Shown here piece by piece: positions 47,415 to 59,644 of a stretch of DNA of 64,000 nt; the stretch's first letter is position 1, and every line of letters begins with the position of its first letter. Source of the stretch: Lenzites betulinus (taxonomy: Eukaryota; Basidiomycota; Agaricomycetes; Polyporales; Polyporaceae); the NCBI GenBank assembly GCA_022264855.1, contig JABYQU010000022.1:470344-534343 (forward strand), written 5' to 3'. A program made the translations under genes and the position numbers. Below the pieces are notes generated by a model that was given only the letters and a program-made list of their open reading frames with translations, was not told the origin of the DNA and made no database searches.

Positions 47415-48240
47415 TTTGTGCTGGTGGTTGTGTATAACAAGGTGAAAAGGAGGGAGGGGAGGGGGGTCCGGGGGAAGGACGAGGACGAGGCAGCCTCCCA
47501 TGTCAGCCACGCGGCGGACCCGAATAAAGTCCGCCACCAACGCGTCGTATCACGGTCACGTGCTCATTCCAAGCCATGATTCGGATGGGTTTGGGTGTGG
47601 CGTGAAGAAAGCCCATCGTGTTCGTTGACGAGCGGTGAGGACAGCAGAGGGGATGGCGGACGGCAGATGTCGTTTACGTCCGTGGTGCAAAGACGACCGG
47701 GAGGTGCGCCAACGCCACATTTGCAAGAGCCGGCACGGTTGGTAGCGGCTGATACATAGATATCTGACGTCCACGGGACGGGTAGGCATCGCTGCATGGC
47801 ACCTCTTCGATATGTACCACTTACTGCGTCATGATGAGGCCCTCGAACGAGGTTAGAGGCTCGAAGAAAGTGCATGGAACCAGACTCAGGCAGCAAAACA
47901 TGTACTGTCTGGCAGTATAGTGGCGTCGCCTCGAAGCTGGAAGACGCAGTAGCCGTAGAGCAGTGACTTAAGTATCACAGCCCGTGGTGGAAATCAGCGA
48001 AGCCTAGCCTGGGCTCATGCATCATGCATCATGTGCGGGCGCCGCCAAGTTCGAAGAGAAAGAAGCCTGAGGACAACTTCAAAGCGGAGTGCAATCGCTG
48101 ACTCGACGAGCTACTCCGAGCGGTGGTGCACAGCCGGCGAGGGTCCCCGGCGAGAAGGAGCTTCTACAGGCGCGGTGGTTCTGATATGAACGGCAAAATG
48201 ACTCTGAATTCCTAGGACCCTAGCTGGGTTAGTGCGGAGG
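47415..48240. other. intergenic region, kinase promoter and unresolved sequence
   Basis: The kinase promoter should lie in the first few hundred bases. A tandem ATGCATC duplication occurs near 48015-48030. A frame from about 48022 (MHHVRAPPSSKRKKPEDNF) looks protein-like and might be an upstream exon of the next gene, but no splice connection could be shown. Confidence 0.4.
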
Positions 48241-48740
48241 CGATGGCTTCTTCTGAACATGTGGGCCATCACCACAACGGGGGCGTGGGCAGCACATGTC
48301 ATGACATGACCTTCCTTATAATCGGAGGGGGCAGTGGCGTCTGCATCCCCAACTTGAACCTCTACTTCCACCCGCCGTCTGTGCAACGTCGGTCGAATAT
48401 GACAAAAGCCCACTCTCCACATGTCTACATCGCCAGGAAGCCAGGATCAACACGCAGTCGCTCCAAATACCTGGCGGCGGGGAGAACAGTCCCAGCTCCA
48501 AAGCCGCTGCAGCGTTGCATGCGGCCCAGCGACAAGGTGCAGTCGATCAGTCACAAGCCTCGCTCTCTAGCTCACACACTACAGGCCGAGCTGTTTTATA
48601 CATGCTGGGACGCTAGGTTCTTAGCCAACAGGGACACAAAGACGACTGAGAGGACAAGAGCGCCACAGCCCGCCGCCACCCAAGTGAGGAAGACAGATGG
48701 CTCACCTGCATGAATAAACTCTTGCTAACCGTCACAATAG

Positions 48741-49745
48741 AGCACTGCGCCGCACCGCCGAACATGCGCCACTACGGGGCCCCTGCAGCATGTTCCAGCT
48801 GCCAAGGGCTATCCAAGTCAGGCTGCCACGAACGAGAACGATGTGAGTGGATCATAGGCGCAGCCGGAAGCCTGCAGGAGTGCTCACAACCTGGTACAGT
48901 GGCCCCACTACGGAGCAGCCTCCAAGAGCAACTTGAATGCGCTGCCACCGGCATATGGCTATCAACGCCAACTTGTCCAGGCTCCATATGTGAGCTGGCC
49001 AGATATTCCCGGGGGACAGAACACAATCCCCTCTGTGGAGTGGCCCGCAGGCAATTTGCTTGGCCACGCTGCGGCGCCCAGCTACCCTGATTATTGGCAG
49101 ATGCCGGGTACAATACTTCGGCACAACCAAGCCAAACTTTACGACAACACCAGAGTCGCACACTCTGTGCGGCTCCGAGATGGCTGCAAGTCAGCCTGGC
49201 TGGGCGGAAGTAGCGTGCAGACTCATGACGCCTATGCTTCTGTCGCAGCACAAACATGGACAAGACACTCAGCGGCAAGCTGCTCTCAAGGCAATCCGGG
49301 GTACATGAACGAGCATCTTTCCCCCACCCCGGGCGACTTCATGCAAGCGGGAGCGTCGGGGTACCCCCAGCAAGAGTATCTCAGCGCCGACACATATAAT
49401 CCCCACTGGAGTGACCAAAGTGTCGGATCCACAGCTTATGGACCGCTGAACGACATGTACCAAATGTGGACCGCCGTAAACACGCCAACAACCGGCGAGG
49501 CGGGATGGGGCGCACATGTGACACAACAGCCCTCTCCGCCAGTCGTCGCCAACGTGGATGGACTGGGTCCCGTGGAATGGAGCGCAGAACAGATCGGCGG
49601 ACATCACCTTGCTGGTGGTACCGTCTGGGGGGCCGAGGCGAGTACCGTAGGAGACCTGGCTTCCTCTAACGTCCTGCACACGGTGGTCGATAACGGCCTG
49701 GCCGATGCTGGCGCTGAACCGGCGTCGGGCTACTACTACTACTAG
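48741..49745 (+). CDS. unrecognised protein, 3' exons of a plus-strand gene
   Basis: Two exons are supported: 48741..48842 and 48900..49745, joined by a 57-bp GTGAGT...ACAG intron; they give 316 residues ending in SGYYYY and a stop. An upstream exon ending at 48683 (PQPAATQ, GTGAGG donor) would join in phase. Further upstream, 48330-48580, a frame reading SPLSTCLHRQEARINTQSLQ and then KAAAALHAAQRQ also looks coding but would need a very short intron to connect. The C-terminal part is rich in Gly, Trp, Tyr, Pro and Ser (WPDIPGGQN, NPHWSDQSVGS, GPLNDMYQMW), like activation regions of fungal transcription factors. No domain was recognised and the start was not found; a decayed gene is possible. 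Confidence 0.45.
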
Positions 49746-50461
49746 TCAGTCGGACTTGCTTGTGTGTCATCGTCGTACTGCTCTCTTGCCTTTCGTGAAC
49801 TTGTGTACTATGCCAAACGTGATTTGATGTGTTTCATGGATTCCTCGTTCTAGCGGTGAATGTCATACGGCAGCAAGCGATGGCAGAGAGTGAGTCGACA
49901 AGTTGAGTGCAGACTTCCACTGAGATCAATCGATCGGATTTGTGTGCTCCAAAGTAATCTTATCTGATAACACACCTGGAACGTCAACATATTCAACTTT
50001 AAGCTAAGCTTGCAGCCTGCTGTTGTGCCATGGCCAGCTCCGGGTAGGGTACGCCAATATTCTCTTCGTGTGTGTCTACAGGATTATATTCCTGCAGAGA
50101 CCTGCACACAGTGAGTGGCCTCGCTCATGATGACATCCATAGTAGACACTTACCACACGCCAATAATAGTAATGACACATGCGCACCTTAACAGCTGCGG
50201 TAGCTGGGGCTGATGATTGGAACGAATCTGGTGTATTTGTACAACGCGAAGTGCCTCCACTGTGGGCAAGTTCTCTTCTAACTCTATCCTGATGAAACTC
50301 TATTGCAGCTCATGTTGGTCAGATGTTCTCCTCGTGTGCATGGCAGGAGAGCGTTTCCTGTGGCATGAAAATCCCATCGAGGTGTATATAGCACCTCATG
50401 TTCGAACGGCGAGTGTTGTAGAGCCTCTCCCCCACCACGTCTTCTCGCGCTGACTTTTGAC
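49746..50461. other. intergenic region, no gene seen
   Basis: About 0.7 kb in tandem orientation, holding the 3' UTR of the upstream gene and the promoter of the CCCH/RBR gene. A TATA-like GTGTATATAGCA lies near 50382-50391, about 75 bases before the ATG at 50462. Confidence 0.5.
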
Positions 50462-53400
50462 ATGGTCTTCTCTGAAGCTCGTATACCAGAGTGCACGTAC
50501 TATGCACAAGGCCGTTGTGCCAAAGGCGAAAACTGTCGGTTCGCTCATATCGCCCGCATCAGCTCGAAAACAGCGACGGTTCCAATGGCCATCCCGCCCA
50601 AGCCGTCGATTTGTGAGTTCTATGAGCGAGGCATCTGCCGCTTTGGAGACGGGTGCAAGCTTGGGCACCCCAACCCCGCCGCGACCCTGCCAGGAGTTGC
50701 TCCACCGTCCACGCTCTCGCCTGCCGCGCCTGCATTTATCCCCAGCGCACCTGTCACGAAATCCTCCATTGCGCATGTCTCGTCGCCCACCTATTCTTCG
50801 AGGACTTCTAACGTCGGAGGAGGGGCATTTGGGCCCTGCAAGTTCTTCGTACAAGGACGCTGCAACAAGGGCATAGCCTGTCCTTTCCCACATGTGGCAG
50901 ATGTTCATGGTGAGTTGTCCACAGTGTGATTCTTTCCAATGTATGTGCATACGACATAGCCTTGAAGCTATGATCACCCCAAAGGGCGACCTCTCTCGGA
51001 GGGGCAGCACGGTTCCATCCATCGCCACTGCTGTCTTCGTGCCTCAGGCTTGCAAGTTCTTTCTGCAGGGCAGATGTACGAAGGGCGACACATGTCCATT
51101 TCCGCATCCCGCAAATAACCCGGTACGCACTATAGAAACACAAACGAAGGTCGTAAGTACTGTACTCTCTATTGTTGGGCCCATCAGGCTGTTAGCTTAC
51201 TCATGACATCGGTAGGATTCCACCACACACCTGCCGCGTCAAGCCACAGCTACCCATGTAGAGAATGTGCCTTTTGAGCTCGAAGGCGCAGAACCAGTAC
51301 ATCCTACTACTAATCTCCCTCTTCAATCCCGCCCTGAAGAGACCGGCGCGGCGGTCGTTGGGGATCATGGATCTACCGAACCAACTACGACCACTCGCAC
51401 CAAACTTGGCTGTACGGTTGTCTACGGCGCGGGGGCCGCTGTTCAATCTGTCACTACTGCCTTCGAGTCGCCTTGTGTCCTAATGCACAGTCTGCCCCCA
51501 TCGATGACCCCCGCCGCGCTCATCACCATCGCCGAGCGGTTTGGCGAGCTCAAGAGCGCCGCCCTCATCCCTCGATCTCCACAAGACCCTCACGCACTGC
51601 CATCGGCACGCATTGAGTACCTCGCCCCCGCCGATGCCAGCCGAGCGGTCCAAGCTCTCGCGCAGGACCCCGCGCTGAAGCACGCCCGCACGCGCGCCTC
51701 GGTGCGGCTCGACCTACGGGGGGCGGAAAGTGGCACAGCGACACTCCGGAGCACGAAGGTGAAGATTAGCTGGTTCGCGCCAAGCCTCACCGCGTGGGCA
51801 CACTACGGCGCGATCTCTATCGCAAAACTAGAAGCTGCCCGCCTGGACGGCACGACGTTCTCCGGGCGCGCCGTCCGCGCGTCGTTCCAGACCCCCAGCT
51901 GGAATCAGCGCACGTCGTTCTCCGTCGAACTCAAGGGGCTCCCGCTCGACGCGCAGCGAGCAGCCGTCAAGCGCTTCTGCCGCGCGGACTCTGTGGCGAT
52001 GGGGGAGCGAAGCTTCGTCGTGGCCGACGCCGTGAAGGCATTGCGCGCAGTCCTCGCGCGCCACGGCGCCCTGGAGGCCTTCGACTTCGTGCCCCCGAGC
52101 GACCACGCCGGGACGAAGCCCAGGCCGAAGCTCGTCGCGTTCGCCCAGTTCGCGGACGCGGACGCGGCATCGCGAGCGGCGGCCACGCTGCACGGCGCAC
52201 GTCAGCCGTTCCTCCGCAACGGGCCCGTCTTCGTCGAGCTGATCCACTCCGTGAAGTACATGCTCCCGCGCGCGCAGTTCGCGGCCCTCCGCGCGGACAT
52301 CGACGCGCTGCGCGATGCACTCGAGACGTGCAAGCTGCGCTACCACGAGACGGACGAGCACGGCGCGCCTGCGGAGCGGGTGTGCGTGCGCGCGTACGGG
52401 CCCGACGCGAAGGCGCTTGCGAGGCTGAAGAAGGAGCTGGAGGACATCTTGCGGGGCGACGTGGTGCGCGGCGATGATGGCCAAATTATGTGGCTCGAGT
52501 ACTCCGCGACTGCGGGAGGGAGGGAATTTCTCGATGCTCTCGCGGCCGACGCGCAGGTCTACATCCGATGTGACGACCGTACGCGCACGATCCACCTCTT
52601 CGGGACTCAGCACGGCCGCCGCAATGCACGGACGCGCATCCTCGAGAAGACACAAGCTCTCGCAGCGGAGGAGCACATCATCGATCTGGACGACGTGTTG
52701 TTCCGGCGTATGCTGCACGGCGGCTTCCGTGAACTGCAGGACTCCCTCAGCGCGGGCGAGAACCTGAAAATGTTCTTCGACGTCGTACGCAAGCGCATCG
52801 TCGTCGAAGGCGATGCCGCCAACGTCCGCACGGCGCGCGCCGCGGTCGCCAAAGTACACACGGGCGAGCCTGCGCAGCGGCTCTCGACGGACGACGCGCC
52901 CTGTCCAGTCTGCTTCTGCGACGTCTCAGACCCGCTGGCCCTGCCGTGCGGACACACCTACTGCCGCGCCTGCCTCCAGCACTACCTCGCCTCCCTCGCG
53001 CACACAACAGGCGGCGGTGGCGGCTCCAGCACCGCAACTTGCCTCGCGTCGGTCCCTCGCGTTCGGGACGACGGAACAACGAAGGAATCCGCGTGTGGGT
53101 TGGGCGTTCCCCTCCCGATCATCCGCACGCTGCTCTCCCCGGGGCAGGAGGAGCGCATGCTCGAGGCCGCCTTCCTCGCGCACATCCACAGTCGCGCGCA
53201 GGAGTTCAAGTACTGCCCGACGGCAGACTGCGCGACCGTGTACCGCGCGGGTGTGGCAGACAGCGTGCTCCGGTGCCCGACCTGTCTCGCGCGGATCTGC
53301 GCGTTCTGCCATGTCGAGGCACACGAGGGGCTCGGCTGCGCGGAGTACAAGGACCAGGCGGCGGGCGGGGACGCGTCCTTCCAGCGCTGGCGCGAGGCAC

Positions 53401-53585
53401 ACGACGTGCGGCCGTGCCCAGGGTGTGGCACCGGCCTGGAGAAGAGCGGTGGGTGTAACCACATGTGCTGCACGCGATGCAGGGCGCATATATGCTGGGT
53501 GTGCATGAAGGTGTTCAATGACACTGACAGCGGGGGAGGTGTGTATGCTCACATGCGGAGGGAGCACGGCGGAATAGGGATCTGA
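50462..53585 (+). CDS. CCCH zinc-finger and RING-IBR-RING (RBR) E3 ubiquitin ligase
   Basis: Three exons, 50462..50909, 50968..51152 and 51216..53585, total 3003 nt, 1000 aa. Four CCCH fingers fill the first 210 residues: CTYYAQGRCAKGENCRFAH, CEFYERGICRFGDGCKLGH, CKFFVQGRCNKGIACPFPH and CKFFLQGRCTKGDTCPFPH, implying RNA binding. A middle region with RRM-like spacing (about 270-560) follows. The RBR module is C-terminal: RING1 CPVCFCDVSDPLALPCGHTY at about 786, IBR CPTADC...CAFCHVEAH, and RING2 CPGCGTGLEKSGGCNHMCC, with the likely catalytic Cys (parkin C431 equivalent) near residue 958. In the family, this Cys takes a ubiquitin thioester from E2. The acceptor at 50967 (TTGAAG) is not pyrimidine-rich, but the nearer CATAG leads to a stop. 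Confidence 0.92.
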
Positions 53586-53765
53586 TGCGAGTACCGGTGT
53601 ATTTCTTGTGTCTATTACTACACGGTATAGAGCAAGGCTACAAACGATGCGATGAAGAGTCCTGGTGGTTCTTGGCGATATCCGTATATGCGAGTAGGAG
53701 ACAACATTCTAGGAGAAAGACACACAATAAGCGTTTGAAAACGATAGTCCGATAAATAGTCCAGA

Positions 53766-56700
53766 TCAGGCGGCGCGCGGGCTCATCTTGTGGACCTCCT
53801 CCAGGAAATCGAGCAGGGTGCTCGCGCTCCAGGCTTGTGTAGCGCAGGAGTCATGGCAGTGCGCGCCGTCCTTGTTCGTCAACTCTGGGAGGCCAGCCCA
53901 GGGGTCGTTCTGGATGTACTCGCGAGGCTTAAGGAGGATCTGGTGGAGATGATGCAGAGTCTGTGTGCGATCCTACTCAAGGATAAGCAAAATGTTCGTG
54001 CAAAACAGGTGAGCAACCGCACCTCTTTGCCCGCGCCGAACTTGCTGTCGAAGTGGAGGTACGCACGAAGGAAATAGCCAAGTGGCCATCCCCATTCAGG
54101 CCCCTGATCGTATGCATGAGCAAAAGAAACGCCTATATGATGATTAATACTGACGTTGTGGTAGTTCCAACCCTTCGCGATGGCGCGCTCAGTACCGTCG
54201 TTCGCGTTGTCGTAGAACGGGTTGTACTGCAAATCGATGTGATCCAGCGTCTTCATGCCAAGCGGGCCACGAAGCACTTCATCGGCGAGCTTGAGGGCAC
54301 CTAACGCATGCTCAGGCTCGAACAGTTCTGGCGCGACCGTCATGGCTATCGGGAAATTGGGGCGGAACTGGTAGTCGGACCACTCCCGTCCAGCACCCGA
54401 TCCGTAGACATCCTTGTAGATGCCTCGGCGGTTGATGATGCTCGAGTTGACGTTGTAATCCACATCCTTGCTGGGGTCTAAAGCACACGTGAGCTAGATC
54501 TCCGATCGTCTCAAGTAAAACGTACCAGCGGGGACGTAGTAGCACTTCTCGAATGACGATTGAAGCAAGTCGCTCCATTCCTTGTACGTCACCAGTCGGC
54601 GTTTCCCATCGACTAGATGTAATGATGAGATTGGCCCTTCAATCTGCACACAACTCACTACTCACCCTCAGTCTCGACGCCCTTGAATGGGAACTTGCCC
54701 GCCCTCGATAGCTCGTCAAGCCATCGGAGGGTACTCTTCAAGAGTCCAGTGATCTCGACAGGAGCGCCGTCACGAGGAGTGCCGGGGAGACCTTTGTTGC
54801 CCGCTTTCTCGGACTCGCCCATCTTGTCCATCCACGTGCCGCAGTTGTACGCGTTGCCGCCAAAGATGATACCGGTCGACCAGTCGACTTGTATGTCGAT
54901 GTTGAAGCCGTCGTCTTTCATCTGCATGTCGAGGTTTGGTCCCGCATTGTATTCGCGGAAATGGATACCGTCGGCATGACGTTGAAGGATCTCTTGGACG
55001 ATTTCGGCGATCGTGCTGGAGTAGGCATACGCAGCAGGATCATCCCAAGCGACCCAGGTGTCGTCTTTGGGGAAGCGCCGCTTCACAGACTCGGACAGGA
55101 TGGATAGCCCATCCGGTGCGATATTCGCGTAATCTTGGATGTTCTGGAGCATCCACCATGGCGAGTCACGAGAGTTGTACCTATATTCTCATAAGGGAAT
55201 GTTTTCCCAGAACTCGAGATAGCACTCACCGAGGGCTTCGCAGGGAGTCGAGCAGGTTCGGAATGAGGCCGTGCTTCAAGGTAGACGCAAACGCGAGTAT
55301 ATGCGCCCTGGCACCCTCAAAGTTTCCGGTGGTCAAGAACAGGCCGCGTAGTGAGATGAAAACGTCACGACCCCAGCATCGCGCCCATCCCGAAGCAAAA
55401 TGCGGCAACCCAGCTGCCAAAGAAGGCGTCGGTTTGCCTGGATCGAGCGAAGCTGATACGACCTGCCCGTACATCTGAATAGAGCAGAGCGCGAGGTTGT
55501 GTGTGAAGTCGTGCCCGCTCGAGACGAAGTTTGAGCTCTGCTCAATCGCCGCTCGCCGGGCGGACTTGTAAGCTTCCGAGATGATGATGGCAAAGTACTT
55601 AGGACGCAAGAACGGCGGGGCGGTCTCTTTGACGCGGTCTAGACGCTCCTTGAGCCATTTCGCGGGCTGCGCCAACGCCGGGAAGACGTCGACTTGCCTA
55701 TGTGAAGTTGATCAGGATTCGAACCCATTCAAGTAAGAGGACACTTACTTGAACAACCGGCTATGAATGTAGTCAAACGCCCAAGTACCGTCTCGGAGGT
55801 GGCCGCACAGTGGATGTCCAAGATCGTTGTATCGCATGATACGGCGCAGGGGATGCATCCAGCCCTCTAGGCCGCAGTATACCAGACTCCCGATACCGGG
55901 AACCGCGTAGGTCCCAATCTCACCGCCGGTAGCGTCTCTTTCTTCGCCCTCAGCGCGATGCAAGACAACGTTCAGGTCAACAAGGTTGAGATTTGCGAAC
56001 GCAGCCTCGGCGCCTTGCGAGCAGAAAGTGTCCAGAGTGCTGTCGATACCTTGGAGGTGAGTCTCGAACACCATGAAACTTCCAGGAGGGAAGTAGTCGG
56101 GGACAACGATCTCCGCGTACGGCCCTTCGCCGTCCAGGCCTTGGGGAACAACAACTTCCGGCATGTCGATGAGTTTGCCAGGAAGCCCACGAAGTATACT
56201 GGCGTCCTTCTCGATTTCGTATGCAGATATGTCGATGTAAGCTCCGTAGATGAACCTCGCCTTCGTGCTGCGGAGTTTGATGGGAGTGACTGAATCGAAG
56301 TTAGTAGTCTATCAATGATATTGCGAATGTCGACGCACTGAATCCGCGGTCCTTGGAGCCCTTGTGGAATGCTGTATGCGCGACGAGGATGTAGCCCTTC
56401 TGCGTAGAAGGTTGTACACGATGAAGGACGATATACTGCGACAGATCAGCACTTAGCACGGGGTAGGAGGGGTGGAGGGTAACTTACGTCGTTTTCCTGG
56501 TGGACGTGACCCTCTTCGAACCCATCCAACGCCATCTCAGTATGCAATGCGTTGAGAAGATGCTTCGCCTTGGCGATACCGCTATGTTCCCCGAGATTCG
56601 TGACCTCGTACTTGCGCTTCTCTCCGACGAGGTTGAGCAACTTCGGGTAGAGATCATCGAAGCCCTTGACGGAACCGATGGCAGAGAATGAGAAGGTAAT

Positions 56701-59273
56701 CAGAGCCCCGGTTGCAAGGGCGTCCTCTGCTGAACGCTTGTCTAGGTACGACTCGTTGTCGTGCGTAAGATCGTAGAAGAGGGCGTGGGGTACGGAGCCG
56801 TTATGAGGAATGACGATACAGTCTCGAGTGGGGCCCTTTCCGGTAGGAGGAGGAAGCTCCCCTTTGCTCGTCATGCAAGCGCCATCCATAGAGCCTGATT
56901 ATCCAGATGAGTCCTTCAAACTCGTGTATTTTAGAGAAGGGCTTACCCAACGGTTTGCCAAGACCATGGCGATAAAGCAGTCGCGACAGTTCTTTGGGAT
57001 CCCATGCGTTGCCGGCTTCCCGAATCAAACTGTTGATACCTAAGCGGCTGACGAACATCGTGTCCATCTCCTCGCTCCCCGTGAAAAGCTCAGCGCATAC
57101 ATAGAGGTTCGGATTGGCGGCCCGAGCCGCATCCAGGAGGGCGATGCCGACGTGGAGAGGCGTCGAGTGGCAGTTATCAATACGGAACCCTTCGAATCCC
57201 TCGGCGAGCGCCGTGACGTACTTCGTCATGTACTCCCATAACCAAGGGTTGGAAGATGGTTCGTCGCCATACCGTAGTTTGACGCAGTCGCCCCAGACGA
57301 TGACTTCCCGTCGCAGATACGCCTTCGAAGGCCAGAGAGCGAAGTTGGAGAGGGGGTCGGCATTCCAGATCCAGCCGTTGTTAGCGAGGGAATAGGTCAG
57401 AGGATCCGACTCCTTCAGCCTCGTGAAGTACGGCTCGACCAAAGGCAATCTGGGATACAGTCAGATGGTGCAACATAAGTGAGCTGCACACTTACTTGGT
57501 TGTGATGGGACCCAGCTTAGGTCCATGCGCATCGAGTCGTGTGTACTTCAAACGATTCTGGATGTTGTCCAGAGCCACCTTCGTATCCTCTGTCCACTCC
57601 TCGTAGAGTGGAACGTTGAGCACGTCCACCACACGCACCCACGCGTCCGCTAAGGACTCGCTGTCGTTCCCAAGATTGACAAACGCTGCCTTCACGAAGC
57701 CAGCCGCTACCGGACCAGGCACATGAGTGCCGAACCTCTTCTCCAACTTGCGGTACCCTTCAACCTTCCCAGAGTCGCGGAGGATGGTGGCAAGTTCGAC
57801 AACGTTCTTGAAAGCGACCTCTGGGCCCGACCATGTCACGACCTCGTTGCTGTCTAGCGCGTCTTTGACGGTCTTGCGTTCGCGGGTGACATCCAGGACA
57901 TAGTATTGCCACATGGTGCGCTCCTTCAGGTACGCGTCAAACGCGTCGATCAGCATCTTGACGTCCTGCTCAGATGAGATAGTAGTGGGAAGACCAGCCG
58001 CCTGAAGACCGCCTGAAAATTCCAGTATGGCAGTGTCCAGCTCCAGAGCCGGGGTAAGATGGGGAGTGTTTGCGGGGCTGAAACCTATGGGCATCCGTCA
58101 ATAATGCACGCGCATATAGTATAGCAGGTTGGTCCATACCAGCCTCAGGGTGATCAACCAACCAAGGGCTATCGTTGGCAGTGTGGTTGAGGACGACGTC
58201 AGTCAGGCTCAGCAGGCCATATTCTTCCCGGGCAATCTTCAATACCTCCTCCACTTTCGCCTTGCCGCCATCGGAGCTAATATCCGCCTTCTCGCCGGCA
58301 AACATCGACGGCTCATAGACAAGCTGGTTCCTGATAGAGTACGGGCTGTCGCTCTCGCCACGCTCCTGGAGAGGGGTCCAGTGAATCATGTTGTAGCCTC
58401 GAGCGCTGGTCTCCGCGAAGTAGTCCCTCCACGACGAAACGGGGCCCATCCATTTGGAGACAAGGGTAAGTATAGACAAGCCATCCAGAGGGATATTGAC
58501 GTAGTCGGGCTTGATTGCGGAACCGTCTTGTGCAATCTTGCCGTCAGCGAGGATCGGGTTGCGTGCCTTGGTTTTGAGGACGGGATCGATGTTGAAGTAT
58601 CCTTCGCGACCCTTGGTACGAGTACCGGGAGCCTCTCCGTCGTATTCAATCCAGTAAACGAATGCGCCGGCATGGGATATAGGAAGATCGATCTGAATGG
58701 GTGCAGAGAAGTCTGTAGGCAACCTGCACAGAAATCATTGTCAATTAGAAGGAACGATGACTGGTCTTTGGTGAACAGACGTACTTGCGTTCGGCAAAGC
58801 GATCACGCTCAAACCTGCCTCCATCTAGGGGGAAGTTGGTCTTGAAAACACCGTTTCGGGATGCCGGGGTGCCAGCGTCGAGGGCCACGCGCACAACGTA
58901 GGGCGTGTACGCCGGGGGCAGTCGCATATACTGTACGCGCCTCAGTCAGCCCTCGCGCCCGTAGTGGTACTTTCCAGACGACACGCTGCGCGAAATGCGC
59001 GTTTGCATACGGAGCGATGCAGGGAATGTACTCAACGGATCTGTCTTTGTTCGGACCGCCATCGGGATCCAAGCGCAACTCATAAACGCGTATGGGCTCG
59101 TCTGCCTTGCCTACGGACTCGAAGAACTCTATGCCTTCGTCGGCTGGTGTCTTGGGAGTCTTCGGGGTCAGAGGGGAGCTGGTTGTGGATTGCGAGGGGC
59201 TCGTCTTGGGGATCTTCATGGATGTTAGCGTAGCCTTCGCCTTCTTGACCGCTTTGGTTACAGGTTTCGGCAT
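53766..59273 (-). CDS. glycogen debranching enzyme (4-alpha-glucanotransferase / amylo-alpha-1,6-glucosidase)
   Basis: Bifunctional enzyme that moves maltosyl/maltotriosyl stubs and then hydrolyses the remaining alpha-1,6 glucose branch of glycogen. Thirteen exons (complement): 58971..59273, 58785..58930, 58140..58723, 57496..58084, 56947..57449, 56488..56894, 56339..56435, 55749..56289, 55230..55697, 54666..55180, 54526..54612, 54023..54477, 53766..53972; 4902 nt, 1633 aa. The GH13 transferase half has YNMIHWTPLQERG, DVVLNHTANDSPWL, GFRIDNCHSTPLHVG (nucleophile about D632), CAELFTGS (acid/base about E661) and THDNES. The glucosidase half has WARCWGRDVFISLRGL, FGGNAYNCGTWMDKMG, TPRDGAPVEITGL and DQGPEWGWPLGYFLRAYLHF. 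An N-terminal extension of about 60 residues is Lys/Ser/Thr-rich. Phase is consistent through all twelve introns. Confidence 0.97.
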
Positions 59274-59644
59274 GGTGGACGAGCGAGCCTGTGGGCGGGG
59301 ATGATGGGGGGAAGAGAGCGAGAGACGCGTCTGCGGGTCCGGAGAGACGAGACGGGTTTTATAGTCGGCCTGGACGCGCGTGCGCGACTCGAATGAACTT
59401 CGAGCCCGCTCATTACACCGAGGGCCAGAGACGGTCCAATCAGAGCGCGCATCTCCGCATGACGTCACCTTCTCTACCTGCCTTCTTGGGAAAAGTGCAC
59501 GGGCGCCAAACCGTGAGTGGGGGCGATAACCACGTGCGCCGTGGCGGTGTCTCAGTGGCGCAGCCGCCGCGCCCAGGCTCGTCGTCGTCCCGCACAGCGA
59601 CGACGGGCCTGACCCCAGCGGCCGCGAACTCAAACACAACGACC
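59274..59644. promoter_or_regulatory. divergent promoter between the debranching enzyme and Sgf73
   Basis: A 371-bp interval between opposed start codons. TTTTATAGTC near 59357-59366 is a possible TATA element for the debranching enzyme. CCACGTGCGCC at about 59531 contains a CACGTG E-box. Their use is not shown. Confidence 0.5.

Noticed and set aside
55700..55748. tRNA-like GATTCGAACCC sequence in a debranching-enzyme intron
   Set aside because: No cloverleaf stems can be formed around it; it is a 51-bp intron.
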